Part shown: positions 56,129 to 64,000 of the stretch, piece by piece
How the letters are laid out: every line of letters starts with the position of its first letter
Numbering within the stretch: position 1 is the first letter of the stretch
From: Casimicrobiaceae bacterium
GTDB lineage: Bacteria > Pseudomonadota > Gammaproteobacteria > Burkholderiales > Casimicrobiaceae
Assembly (NCBI GenBank): GCA_026646885.1
Contig: JAPKHK010000004.1
Coordinates: 186,001-250,000 of the forward strand
Length of the DNA stretch: 64,000 nt
Direction of reading: 5' to 3'
Position numbers and translations under genes: made by a program
Notes under the pieces: model-generated
Told to the model about the DNA's origin: nothing
The model's database searches: none
The model's input: only the letters and a program-made list of their open reading frames with translations

Positions 56129-57417
56129 AGACGCCTCGCAGTGCAGCACCTGCCGCGGGCGGGTGCCGGCCCCTGTCCCCCCTGCTGGCGGTAGGGCTGC
56201 TGGTCGCTTGTCCAGTCGCCGAAGCGAGCGAGGTAGAGCCGATGCTCGTTGGCGCACTGCAGGAAATTCAGGCAAGCCGCATCCGTGCGGCCGAACAGCA
56301 GGTCGACGAATTGCTGCGCCGGTTTCCTAACTTTCGCCTGGGTCACTTGATCAAAGGCGATCTCTTGTTGGCCCATGCGCGCCCACTGTCGAGTATGGGC
56401 GAAGGCATACCGAATTCGGGGCCTCGCCTCGCCGAACTCCGGGCGGAGGCAATCCAGCGCTTGCGCCGCGCTTGGGAGCCGCCGCCGGCCGGAACCTTGC
56501 CCCGCGTCGTGTGGAGACTCGATACGCAGGAGCGGCATCTCTTGGTCGTCGATACCAGCAGCTCCCGCCTGTTCGTATTCGAGAATCGTCTTGGGCAGCT
56601 AATGCGGATCGCTGACTACTACGTCAGCATCGGGCGCTTGGGCGCCGGCAAGACCCGAGAGGGCGATCAGAAGACGCCGATCGGCATCTACCACACGACG
56701 GGCACAATTTCTCCTGCGCGCCTGACCGATTTCTACGGTAGCGGCGCCTTCCCTCTCAACTATCCCAACGAATGGGACCGACGCCAAGGCCATAGCGGGC
56801 ATGGCATCTGGCTGCACGGTACGCCCAGTGATACCTATAGCCGCGCGCCCTTCGCCTCGGACGGCTGCGTAGTGATGGCGAACCGCGAACTCGAAGATCT
56901 GGCGGCAAACCTAGAGGACGCCTCACTGCCGGTCATCATCACACCACGGTTGGAATGGGTCGAACCCGGTATCGTTCAAGCACAAGCCCAGGAGTTCCAC
57001 CACGAATTCGAAGCTTGGCGCAGGGACTGGGAATCGCTAGATACCGAGCGTTATCTGCGCCACTATGCGCCACTTTTTAGTAGCCAAGGGAAGGATTTGG
57101 CCGCATGGCGCGAGCATAAGCGGAACGTGAACGCGCAAAGGACCTTCATACGCGTGGACGTGACGAATTTGTCGGTTTTCCAATACCCTGGAAGCGAGAA
57201 TCTCGCGGTGGCGAGCTTCGAGCAGGTCTACCAAAGCGACAAGGTCAGCAACCGCATGCGCAAAGAACAGTACTGGCAGAAACTTGATGGCCGCTGGCAG
57301 ATTATCTATGAGGGCCCGGCCGTGGCGGCGACCACCGCGGTGGCGCAGTTGCGGGGCGGGTTGATCAAAGTCGCGGCCAAAGGGTCGCGCAAACCCCCGA
57401 AGACGAAAAGGAGTTGA
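56125..57417 (+). CDS. L,D-transpeptidase with C-terminal NTF2-like domain
   Basis: 430 residues. Likely GTG start at 56125, overlapping the previous stop by 4 bases. N-terminal leader (LLAVGLLVACPVAEA), helical region, then YkuD catalytic domain: KTPIGIYHTTG, HGIWLHGTPSDT and SDGCVVMANREL with Cys nucleophile. A final domain from EFEAWRRDWESLDTERYLRHYA to GRWQIIYEGP parallels the end of the preceding TPR protein. Acts on peptidoglycan, either cross-linking or attaching lipoprotein. A GTG at 56095 is the alternative start. Confidence 0.87.
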   Translation: MKTPRSAAPAAGGCRPLSPLLAVGLLVACPVAEASEVEPMLVGALQEIQASRIRAAEQQVDELLRRFPNFRLGHLIKGDLLLAHARPLSSMGEGIPNSGPRLAELRAEAIQRLRRAWEPPPAGTLPRVVWRLDTQERHLLVVDTSSSRLFVFENRLGQLMRIADYYVSIGRLGAGKTREGDQKTPIGIYHTTGTISPARLTDFYGSGAFPLNYPNEWDRRQGHSGHGIWLHGTPSDTYSRAPFASDGCVVMANRELEDLAANLEDASLPVIITPRLEWVEPGIVQAQAQEFHHEFEAWRRDWESLDTERYLRHYAPLFSSQGKDLAAWREHKRNVNAQRTFIRVDVTNLSVFQYPGSENLAVASFEQVYQSDKVSNRMRKEQYWQKLDGRWQIIYEGPAVAATTAVAQLRGGLIKVAAKGSRKPPKTKRS

Positions 57418-57420
57418 CGG

Positions 57421-58005
57421 ATGAAATGGCATCAAACCCTCGCGGGCGCGGTTCTGCTGGCCACATGCAGCATCACACTGGCGGCGAATCCGCAGGTCGA
57501 ACTGCGGACCAACACCGGTACGATCGTGCTGGAGCTCTACCCGGAGGCAGCCCCAAAAACCGTGGAGAATTTCCTGCAATACGTGAAGAGCGGACACTAT
57601 GCGGGCACGCAGTTTCATCGCGTGATCAAGGGATTCATGATTCAAGGCGGCGGCTTTACCTCCGACTTCCAGCAAAAACCCACCAAGCCGTCAATCAAGA
57701 ACGAAGGGGAAACGAGCACCAAGGCGGGCCTCAGCAATGTGCCCGGCACGATCGCCATGGCGCGCACGCCGGATCCTCACTCCGCCGCTGCACAGTTTTT
57801 CATCAACGTCGCCGACAATGCTCCCTTGAATTATGCAGGGCCCGGCAATTGGGGCTATACCGTGTTCGGCAAGGTCATTTCGGGCATGGATGTCGTGAAT
57901 AAGATCGCGGCCATGCCCACCGGAGCCGGTGGCCCATTCCCGCGCGACGTCCCGAAGGACAAGGTGCTGATCGAAAAAGCCTCGCTGCGCCCCACCGACA
58001 AATAG
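57421..58005 (+). CDS. ppiA: Periplasmic peptidyl-prolyl isomerase (cyclophilin)
   Basis: 194 residues with a signal peptide ([16 protein letters not shown]). Cyclophilin catalytic run [15 protein letters not shown] (Arg55-type site), [26 protein letters not shown]. Same family as the next gene, which lacks the signal. 8 bases separate the two. Confidence 0.94.
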   Translation: MKWHQTLAGAVLLATCSITLAANPQVELRTNTGTIVLELYPEAAPKTVENFLQYVKSGHYAGTQFHRVIKGFMIQGGGFTSDFQQKPTKPSIKNEGETSTKAGLSNVPGTIAMARTPDPHSAAAQFFINVADNAPLNYAGPGNWGYTVFGKVISGMDVVNKIAAMPTGAGGPFPRDVPKDKVLIEKASLRPTDK

Positions 58006-58012
58006 GAACATC

Positions 58013-58510
58013 ATGGTCATCTTGCACACGTCACTCGGCGACATCACGATTGAACTCGACGCCGAAAAAGCCCCCACCACGGTTCAAAATTTCTTGCAAT
58101 ACGTGCGCGACGGTTTCTACGACAACACGGTTTTTCACCGCGTCATCGACAACTTCATGATTCAAGGCGGCGGCTTCGCCCCTGGCATGAAGCAGAAGGC
58201 GGCACGCGCGCCCATCGCCAACGAGGCGCAGAACGGTCTGCTCAACCAGCGCTATACCATCGCCATGGCGCGCACTCCCGACCCCCACTCGGCCACCGCG
58301 CAGTTTTTCATCAACGTGGCCGACAATGCCTTCCTTGACTTTCGAAATGCCACGCCGCAGGGCTGGGGTTATTGCGTTTTCGGCAAGGTCACGGCGGGCA
58401 TGGATGTCGTCGACCAGATCAAACGTGTCAGAACCGGCTCCCGCGCAGGACACCAAGACGTTCCGGTTGACGATGTGCTGATCCTGCGCGCCGAAGAAGT
58501 CGCAGCCTAG
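58013..58510 (+). CDS. ppiB: Cytoplasmic peptidyl-prolyl isomerase (cyclophilin)
   Basis: 165 residues, no signal peptide. [15 protein letters not shown] and [13 protein letters not shown] are the active-site motifs. About half identical to the upstream periplasmic enzyme, a tandem duplication with different compartments. Standard PpiB length. Lies before lpxH as in other Betaproteobacteria. Confidence 0.96.
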   Translation: MVILHTSLGDITIELDAEKAPTTVQNFLQYVRDGFYDNTVFHRVIDNFMIQGGGFAPGMKQKAARAPIANEAQNGLLNQRYTIAMARTPDPHSATAQFFINVADNAFLDFRNATPQGWGYCVFGKVTAGMDVVDQIKRVRTGSRAGHQDVPVDDVLILRAEEVAA

Positions 58511-58575
58511 GCCTACGGCCAGCATTTGCCACCCCGGGCCACGTAACCCATAGAGCGCACCCTTCGAGCTGCGCT

Positions 58576-59316
58576 TTGGCTACGCTCCTGGTTTCGGACA
58601 TTCACCTCGCGCCCGCGCGACCGGACGTCACCGAGGCTTATCTCGGGTTTCTGCGTGGGCCGGCGCAAGCAGCCCGCGAGGTGGTCATACTAGGCGATCT
58701 CTTCGATGCCTGGGTGGGCGACGACGATCTCGGCAACCCTGCCTGGCGCCCGGTGATCTTGGCAATGCGAGCCTTGTCAGAAAGAGGCGTGCGGCTCGCC
58801 TTCCTGCACGGCAACCGCGATTTTCTGCTGGGAGAGGACTTCGCCGCAGCCTGCGGGGCGCGCTTAATGCCAGAGGTCACCCTGGCCGACATCGAGGGCG
58901 AGCGGACTTTGTTGATGCACGGCGACCAACTTTGCACCGACGACGCGGCCTACCTCACCTGGCGCAGGGAGGCGCGCGACCCAAACTGGCAGGCGAGCTT
59001 TCTGGCCCTGCCCCTGCAGGAACGCCAGCGCCTGGCCGGCGAAATGCGCGCGACGAGCGACTTGGAGAAAGCGGCAAAGTCCCAGGAAATCATGGACGTC
59101 AACGCCCGGGCAGTGGAAGCGGCCTTGCGCGCCAGCGGTTGCCGCAGGCTGATTCATGGGCACACTCATCGACCGGCTCGCCATTACCTGACCATCGACG
59201 GTGCACCCTGCGAGCGTTGGGTGCTTGCGGATTGGCGCTTGCCCGGCGGCTATCTGCGCTGCGATGCACGGGGCCTGACTGCGCTGCCCTGGCCGGCTCC
59301 AGGCTCATCAGGCTAG
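58576..59316 (+). CDS. lpxH: UDP-2,3-diacylglucosamine diphosphatase
   Basis: 246 residues, lipid A biosynthesis, metallophosphoesterase. SDIHLAPARPDV, GDLFDAWVGDD, HGNRDFLLGE, MHGDQLCTDD and HGHTHRPA supply the two-metal site. Starts with TTG 58576 (ATLLVSDIHLA). No ATG is near. The TAG stop overlaps that of convergent metZ by two bases (CTAG). Confidence 0.93.
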   Translation: MATLLVSDIHLAPARPDVTEAYLGFLRGPAQAAREVVILGDLFDAWVGDDDLGNPAWRPVILAMRALSERGVRLAFLHGNRDFLLGEDFAAACGARLMPEVTLADIEGERTLLMHGDQLCTDDAAYLTWRREARDPNWQASFLALPLQERQRLAGEMRATSDLEKAAKSQEIMDVNARAVEAALRASGCRRLIHGHTHRPARHYLTIDGAPCERWVLADWRLPGGYLRCDARGLTALPWPAPGSSG

Positions 59317-60548
59317 GTGTCATCGAGCGCCTGCTGGAAGTCCTCCAGAAGATCATCGGCGTCCTCGATGCCCACCGAAACGCGGATCAGCGAGTCGGCG
59401 ATGCCCATGCCGGCACGACGCTCCGGACCCATTTCATAGTAAATGGTGTGCGCCACCGGGATGGCCAGCGTACGAGTATCGCCAAGGTTGCTGGAGAGCA
59501 CCACGACCTTGAGCCGGTCCAGGAAAGCAAAAGGATCGACCTCATCGGCTAGCTCGAAGCTCAACAGCGCCCCTGGGGCGCGAAAGAGTTCCGCCGCGCG
59601 ACCAAACTGCGGATGCGTGGCGAGCCCGGGGTAATACACCCGTGCCACCCGTCGGTGTGCCGCGAGCAGGGCTGCAAGCGTCCCAGCATTGCCGCAGGCC
59701 CTCTCCATGCGCAAGGCCAGCGTCTCCGCGCCCACGCCGATGTGATGTGCTGCCTCGGCGCCCAGACTTGCGCCGAAGTCGCGCAGCCCCTTTTTGCGAA
59801 TTTGCGTCAGCCCCCACGCAGCGATCTTCTGTTTGCGATAGGCTTCGCTGATATTCGGGTAGTTCGACCAGTCGAACAATCCGGTATCGGTGATGGCGCC
59901 GCCCAGCGCATTCCCATGGCCACCGATGTATTTGGTCAGAGCGTTGACGACCAGGCTCGCGCCAACCCCGCGCGGCCGAAATAGATAGGGCGTGGTCAGG
60001 GTATTATCGACGATGTAGAGGAGGCCGCGCGCCGCGCATAGAGTCCCGATCGCTGCCAGGTCGGCAACTTGCGTGCGCGGATTCGCGATGGTTTCGACAA
60101 ACACCGCGCGGGTTTCCGGTCGCAGCGCCGACGCTATGGCCTCGACACAAGTAGCATCGGCGAAGCTCACTGCGACGCCCTGGGCGTCGAAACTGTTGAA
60201 CAGGCTGTTGGTGTTGCCGAACAAGAAAGAACTGGAAACCAAATGATCGCCTCGCCGCAGCAAGGAGAAAAGCGCTGAGCCTATCGCCGCCATGCCGGTA
60301 CTGAAGCAGACTGTGCCAACTCCACCCTCCATGCCGGTGATTTTTGCTTCCAGTGCCGCCACAGTGGGATTGGTCTGGCGACCGTAAACAAAACCGCTCA
60401 CTTCGCCCTGAAAAACCCGTGCCAATTCCCGCGCATTTCTGTAGCCAAATGCGACGGAGGTATGCAGCGGCTTGTGCAAAGCGCCGTGCTCGGGCTCACC
60501 CAAGCGATCAGAGTGAAGAACTCGAGTGGTGAAGCCACGCTCTTTCAT
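59313..60548 (-). CDS. metZ: O-succinylhomoserine sulfhydrylase-type PLP enzyme
   Basis: 411 residues of the Cys/Met trans-sulfuration PLP family, making homocysteine from an activated homoserine and sulfide. FVYGRQTNPTVAALE, FSTGMAAI, SFLFGNTNSLF and the PLP-Lys site NALTKYIGGHGNALGG. MetZ is the likely name because of the purF-metZ order seen in other proteobacteria. CGS or MetY specificity is possible. A SAM-II riboswitch and terminator lie between purF and this gene. Confidence 0.82.
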   Translation of the reverse strand: MKERGFTTRVLHSDRLGEPEHGALHKPLHTSVAFGYRNARELARVFQGEVSGFVYGRQTNPTVAALEAKITGMEGGVGTVCFSTGMAAIGSALFSLLRRGDHLVSSSFLFGNTNSLFNSFDAQGVAVSFADATCVEAIASALRPETRAVFVETIANPRTQVADLAAIGTLCAARGLLYIVDNTLTTPYLFRPRGVGASLVVNALTKYIGGHGNALGGAITDTGLFDWSNYPNISEAYRKQKIAAWGLTQIRKKGLRDFGASLGAEAAHHIGVGAETLALRMERACGNAGTLAALLAAHRRVARVYYPGLATHPQFGRAAELFRAPGALLSFELADEVDPFAFLDRLKVVVLSSNLGDTRTLAIPVAHTIYYEMGPERRAGMGIADSLIRVSVGIEDADDLLEDFQQALDDT

Positions 60549-60560
60549 GGTCGATCCGCC

Positions 60561-60595
60561 AAAAAAGAAAACCCGCCAGCAAAGCTGAAGCGGGT
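60561..60595 (-). terminator. Terminator hairpin in metZ leader
   Basis: Reading the - strand: ACCCGC (60595-60590), bulge TT, CAGC-ttt-GCTG, GCGGGT (to 60571), then T4-C-T6. The U-tract ends 12 bases before the metZ ATG. Strong, with a U-rich tail, in the leader and not behind a gene, so likely an attenuator governed by the SAM-II aptamer just upstream. Confidence 0.85.
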
Positions 60596-60603
60596 CGATG
60601 ACA

Positions 60604-60655
60604 CGCTTTAGCAGGATTTATGAAGCGCCCGCAAGCTGACGGTCAAATCGGCGCA
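60604..60655 (-). ncRNA. SAM-II riboswitch upstream of metZ
   Basis: Matches the SAM-II (metA-type) aptamer. P1: GCGCC (60654-60650) pairs with GGCGC (60629-60625). The loop GATTT (60649-60645) pairs with AAATC (60619-60615) to form the H-type pseudoknot. The conserved CTTGC in the loop and the final GCTAAAG (60612-60606) are in place. Senses S-adenosylmethionine. It lies 56 bases before metZ, with a terminator hairpin between. Confidence 0.85.
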
Positions 60656-60747
60656 TGCCTGCAACCATAAGGCTTGCGTTGCGCCGCGTCAAGCCTCGTG
60701 CATCGGGTCGCGCACCGTGCTGGCCGAGACAGTCCCCGCCAGCTGCG

Positions 60748-62265
60748 CTAACCGGCCGCCAATAAACCCTCGTCCCGAGCCTCATCTTCCGCATCACCTC
60801 CACGCGTACCGTCGCGGCCGCACGCAAGGCTGCTGAGATAGTCGGCGGTGACATCGCCAGTGATGTAGCAGCCGTCGAAGCAGGATGCTTCGAAGCTCGA
60901 CAGCCTGGGGTTGGCTTTGCGCACCGCGGTCTTGAGGTCCTCGAGATTCTGGTAAATCAAGACATCGGCTCCGATCTCTCGGCAGATGTCGGCCTCGTTT
61001 CGCTCGCTGGCGATCAGCTCTTCCCGCGTCGGCATGTCGATGCCGTAGACGTTGGCGTAGCGCACTGGCGGCGCCGCCGAAGCAAAATAGACCTTGCGCG
61101 CGCCTGAGTCGCGCGCCATTTGTACGATCTCGCGGCTGGTCGTGCCGCGGACGATCGAATCATCCACAAGCAACACCACCTTGCCGCGAAACTCCACACC
61201 CACGGGGTTGAGCTTCTGGCGCACCGACTTCCTTCGAATCGCTTGTCCGGGCATGATGAAGGTGCGGCCGATGTAGCGGTTTTTCACGAACCCTTCTCGG
61301 TACGGCACATTGAGCCGTTTGGCCAGTTCAAGTGCGGAGGGTCGACTGGAATCGGGTATCGGAATCACCACATCGATGTCGCCCGCCTCGGGCATGACCC
61401 GGATCTTCTCCGCCAGTTGCTCACCCATGCGCACGCGGGTCTCGTAGACCGACGTGCCATCGATCATGGAATCCGGCCTGGCAAGATAGACAAACTCGAA
61501 AATGCAGGGATTGAGCGAAGCGTTCTCGGCGCACTGGCGACTTTCCATCCGCCCCAGGAAATCGACCAGCACCGCTTCGCCGGGGGCGACATCGCGCTGC
61601 ACCTCGAAGCCGAGGATATCCAGCGCCACCGACTCCGATGCGATCACGTATTCGCTGCCGCCCAAGCTTTCCGCCTTGCCGATGATCAGAGGCCGGATGC
61701 CATAGGGATCGCGAAACGCGAGCAAGCCATAACCCGCAATGATCGCCACGACCGCGTAAGCGCCCCGGCAGCGCCGGTGTACGCCAGCCACCGCAGCGAA
61801 AACCGCATCGCTGTCCAAGTGTCCGCGTTGCTTGGCCGCTACTTGCAGCTCGTGCGCCAGGATGTTGAGCAGGACCTCGGAGTCCGAATGAGTGTTGACG
61901 TGCCGCAAGTCGAGCCGAAACAGTTCTTGGCGCAGCTCCTCGCTGTTGGTAAGGTTGCCGTTATGGGCAAGGAGCACTCCGTAGGGCGAATTGACATAGA
62001 AAGGCTGCGATTCCAATGCGCTCGAAGCCGACCCCGCAGTAGGATAGCGCACATGGCCGATGCCAGCATTGCCGAGCAGATCGCGCATATGCCGGGTGCG
62101 AAAGACATCACGCACCATGCCCTTGCCCTTGTGCATGTGGAAGACGTTGCCAGCAGTGGTGGCAATGCCTGCCGCGTCCTGCCCGCGGTGCTGGAGCGCC
62201 AGCAGGCCATCATAGAGTAGTTGGTTGACCGGTGTGTGAGCCACGACCCCGATGATTCCGCACAT
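60748..62265 (-). CDS. purF: Amidophosphoribosyltransferase
   Basis: 505 residues, first step of purine synthesis. [10 protein letters not shown] puts catalytic Cys2 next to the start Met, so no propeptide, as in E. coli. HRGQDAAG is the glutaminase site; [17 protein letters not shown] the PRPP loop. The C-terminal 20 residues are low-complexity. Part of cvpA-purF-metZ. Confidence 0.97.
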   Translation of the reverse strand: MCGIIGVVAHTPVNQLLYDGLLALQHRGQDAAGIATTAGNVFHMHKGKGMVRDVFRTRHMRDLLGNAGIGHVRYPTAGSASSALESQPFYVNSPYGVLLAHNGNLTNSEELRQELFRLDLRHVNTHSDSEVLLNILAHELQVAAKQRGHLDSDAVFAAVAGVHRRCRGAYAVVAIIAGYGLLAFRDPYGIRPLIIGKAESLGGSEYVIASESVALDILGFEVQRDVAPGEAVLVDFLGRMESRQCAENASLNPCIFEFVYLARPDSMIDGTSVYETRVRMGEQLAEKIRVMPEAGDIDVVIPIPDSSRPSALELAKRLNVPYREGFVKNRYIGRTFIMPGQAIRRKSVRQKLNPVGVEFRGKVVLLVDDSIVRGTTSREIVQMARDSGARKVYFASAAPPVRYANVYGIDMPTREELIASERNEADICREIGADVLIYQNLEDLKTAVRKANPRLSSFEASCFDGCYITGDVTADYLSSLACGRDGTRGGDAEDEARDEGLLAAG

Positions 62266-62341
62266 CCCGCGTACCTCTCCACCTCAGTGGCGACATCACT
62301 CTCGAGAACGCCTTCGCCGGCGGCGCCCACTCACGACTCAA

Positions 62342-62839
62342 TCAGCTCGTCTGATACTTGAGTCGCTTGTTCACTTCTTGCGGCAGCAACGGGCGCAACC
62401 CCAGTACCGCTTGCTGCAGATAGGGTGCCAGCAGCGACTCTTGCCACCAGCGCTCTTGCGGAAGCTTGGTGAGACCGGCGATGAAGACCAGCACCAGCAC
62501 CACAAGCACGCCGCGCATGATGCCAAAAATCACACCCAGCCCGCGATCTAACCAGCCCAAGCCCGCCGCGTGAAGAAGTCGGTGCAGAATCCAACCCAGC
62601 AGCCAGGCCACAAGAAGGACCAGCACCAGCATCAAAAGCATGCCCAGCAGGTAGCGTGCGGCAGGGTTCTGCAACGAGGTGGGCAGCAGTTCCCCCATGT
62701 CGCCGCCAAACATGATCGCCGCCACTAGGGCCAAAACCCAGCCAAGCAAGGACAGAACCTCCCGCACCACGCCGCGCCAGAGGCCCCACAGGGCCGAAGC
62801 CAGAACCATGAGAATGACGACGTAGTCGAAAAGAGTCAT
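62342..62839 (-). CDS. cvpA: CvpA family membrane protein
   Basis: 165 residues with four membrane helices (VVILMVLASALWGLWRG, VLSLLGWVLALVAAIMFG, YLLGMLLMLVLVLLVAWL, VIFGIMRGVLVVLVLVFIAG). Conserved VREVLSLLGWV and LDRGLGVIFGIMRG. Needed for colicin V production and envelope homeostasis in E. coli. Precedes purF in the usual order. Confidence 0.93.
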   Translation of the reverse strand: MTLFDYVVILMVLASALWGLWRGVVREVLSLLGWVLALVAAIMFGGDMGELLPTSLQNPAARYLLGMLLMLVLVLLVAWLLGWILHRLLHAAGLGWLDRGLGVIFGIMRGVLVVLVLVFIAGLTKLPQERWWQESLLAPYLQQAVLGLRPLLPQEVNKRLKYQTS

Positions 62840-62848
62840 CGCAGCTGG

Positions 62849-63646
62849 TCAGGAAAGCGGCGCCACGATACCGCTATGGCCCTTGGATTTGAGTTGAACG
62901 CGGGCAGCATCGGCCGCATCGCGACTGACGTAGGGTCCCACCCGCACCCGATGCAGCTTCTCCTTGCTTGTGTCGAGGCGCTCGACAAAAGCGGAGAATC
63001 CTGCCGCCTTGAGTTTGGCCTGCAATTCCTGCGCAACCTTCGCATCGGCGTAGGCTCCCAGTTGAACCACAAAGCCGGAATCGGCCGATTTTGCGGAGAC
63101 TGGAGCGGCTTGCGGCCCCTGGGCCTTGCTCACGGGTTTGGTCGCGCTGCCGGCTTTGGACACAGCTGCCGGCGCGGCGGAAGGCGCAGGATCCAAAGGC
63201 GCTGCGTTGTGCGTGGCCGCAGGCGCGGCCGACGCTTGCGCGGGTGGGTCGGCGGCTGCGGGAGTCGAGACACCCGCGATCTTCCGATTGCCGTCGCCAG
63301 AATCCGCATGGGCTGGTCCCGTCGCGCTCTCGTGGCTCTGGTCGGTTCTGTTCGAGCCGGCCGCACCGGTGGCCGCATCCTTTGCACCGGGCGCCGCACC
63401 CGCTGCCACCGCCATTCCCGGCGCTCTCCCAGCTGGTTCGGAGGCTGGAGAGATCTGGCTGACGAATTTGCTGCCTTCGACTGCCGGAATCAATATCTGG
63501 ACATCATGTCCCAGAGGCTTGGGCTCGCTCTCCAGGAAGAGTGGCACGATCACTGCGGCGGCCAGCGCCAAGACGGCCGCGCCCACCAGGCGTCTGCGAG
63601 CCCGGCGCTTGTGCTCATCCACCAAGTCCTTGCGATTCTCCGGCAT
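62849..63646 (-). CDS. SPOR-domain membrane protein (DedD-like)
   Basis: 265 residues. A cytoplasmic start (PENRKDLVDEHKRRARRR), one membrane helix (LVGAAVLALAAAVIVPLFL), an Ala/Pro/Ser-rich linker (about 60-185), then a SPOR domain (FVVQLGAYADAKVAQELQAKLKAAGF) that binds denuded glycan at division septa. ATG 63646 is 4 bases after the folC stop. The linker composition is typical for the family. Confidence 0.9.
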   Translation of the reverse strand: MPENRKDLVDEHKRRARRRLVGAAVLALAAAVIVPLFLESEPKPLGHDVQILIPAVEGSKFVSQISPASEPAGRAPGMAVAAGAAPGAKDAATGAAGSNRTDQSHESATGPAHADSGDGNRKIAGVSTPAAADPPAQASAAPAATHNAAPLDPAPSAAPAAVSKAGSATKPVSKAQGPQAAPVSAKSADSGFVVQLGAYADAKVAQELQAKLKAAGFSAFVERLDTSKEKLHRVRVGPYVSRDAADAARVQLKSKGHSGIVAPLS

Positions 63647-63650
63647 CGGT

Positions 63651-64000
63651 TCAGGGCACCCCGGTGGCACGCCAGCGCATTGCAGCGGCAACGGTGAGGA
63701 AGGAACCAAAAACGACAATTCTATCAGCTTCGCCCGCCTGCTCCCAGGCTTGCGCGCAGGCGCTCGCCGGATCGGGAAACATTGCCAAGGCGTCCGCGCC
63801 CACCCCTGCGGCCGCCAGCGCTTCGCCTAAGCTTGCGGCCGTTGCGCCACGAGGTGGCGGCAGGTCGCAAAGCAGCCATACGTCCACGACAGGCGCCATT
63901 GCCCTTGCCACTCCGGCTAGATCCTTGTCGGAGAGCATTCCCCAAACCGCCCAGGTTCGCGCAGCGGGGTTCTTGCGCCCCAAAGTCGCGGCAAGTGCCT
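63651..64000 (-). CDS. folC: Folylpolyglutamate/dihydrofolate synthase, 3' part
   Basis: The C-terminal 115 or so residues of FolC. The rest lies beyond the right edge. Seen: WAVWGMLSDKDLAGVARAM and ADRIVVFGSFLTVAA, which match the ligase C-domain. Adds glutamates to folate. First of folC-SPOR-cvpA-purF-metZ. Truncated only by the window. Confidence 0.9.
   Translation of the reverse strand, partial: ALAATLGRKNPAARTWAVWGMLSDKDLAGVARAMAPVVDVWLLCDLPPPRGATAASLGEALAAAGVGADALAMFPDPASACAQAWEQAGEADRIVVFGSFLTVAAAMRWRATGVP

Noticed and set aside
61120-62220. 366-residue frame opposite purF
   Set aside because: purF is intact with all motifs on the other strand, and this frame has no recognisable domain.

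Overview
The window reads as chromosome of a high-GC betaproteobacterium. Supporting signs are the gene orders prfB-lysS, folC-SPOR-cvpA-purF-metZ, tkt-gap-pgk, ppiA-ppiB-lpxH and argC-(coiled-coil protein)-bactofilin-erpA/anmK, the betaproteobacterial-type ribosomal and Fe-S genes, and an arsenite oxidase operon at the left edge. I cannot fix the genus. There are no insertion sequences, prophage or CRISPR arrays. Most of the window is stable housekeeping DNA with one clear accessory block at the left.

Region 1 (1-11.5 kb) is accessory. It holds aioB-aioA (periplasmic arsenite oxidase). Convergent to it is a three-gene type III-like restriction-modification cassette: a 1068-aa beta-class methyltransferase, a 508-aa DUF4143-type ATPase and a 1023-aa helicase-nuclease. 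Just beyond the cassette is a short decayed piece that still reads like the C-terminus of aioA, next to a long palindrome, so the cassette sits between the intact aioA and an aioA-like relic. Region 2 (11.5-30.3 kb) holds a Met/His-rich Spy-like protein, an FmdB zinc ribbon, an orphan PAS histidine kinase, two paired secreted unknowns, dinB, srkA, a lipoprotein, an esterase, a TetR regulator divergent from an epimerase gene, a TPR-GGDEF protein, a LEA14-like lipoprotein and a GntR-ABC operon.

Region 3 (30.5-46.6 kb) is mostly core metabolism: a pseudouridine synthase, pgk, gap and tkt, a SpeD-SpeE fusion, DUF350, tyrS, anmK, erpA, bactofilin, argC, rpsI, rplM and three tRNAs (His, Arg, Pro). 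Region 4 (45.2-52.2 kb) carries a split ferric-iron ABC transporter with two Fur-box-like palindromes, then copZ and copA. Region 5 (52.3-64 kb) holds lysS, prfB with its programmed frameshift, a TPR/L,D-transpeptidase pair, ppiA, ppiB, lpxH, metZ, purF, cvpA, a SPOR protein and the end of folC.

The observations most worth following are: (i) a SAM-II riboswitch in front of metZ, followed by a U-tailed terminator and an apparent antiterminator pairing; (ii) a SpeD-SpeE fusion whose SpeD half has Arg in place of the processing histidine; (iii) the DUF4143 ATPase embedded in the restriction-modification operon and the aioA relic at its border; (iv) a 57-bp duplication of the 3' end of gap around a palindromic element; (v) a four-cysteine insertion in the TOBE region of the iron-transporter ATPase.
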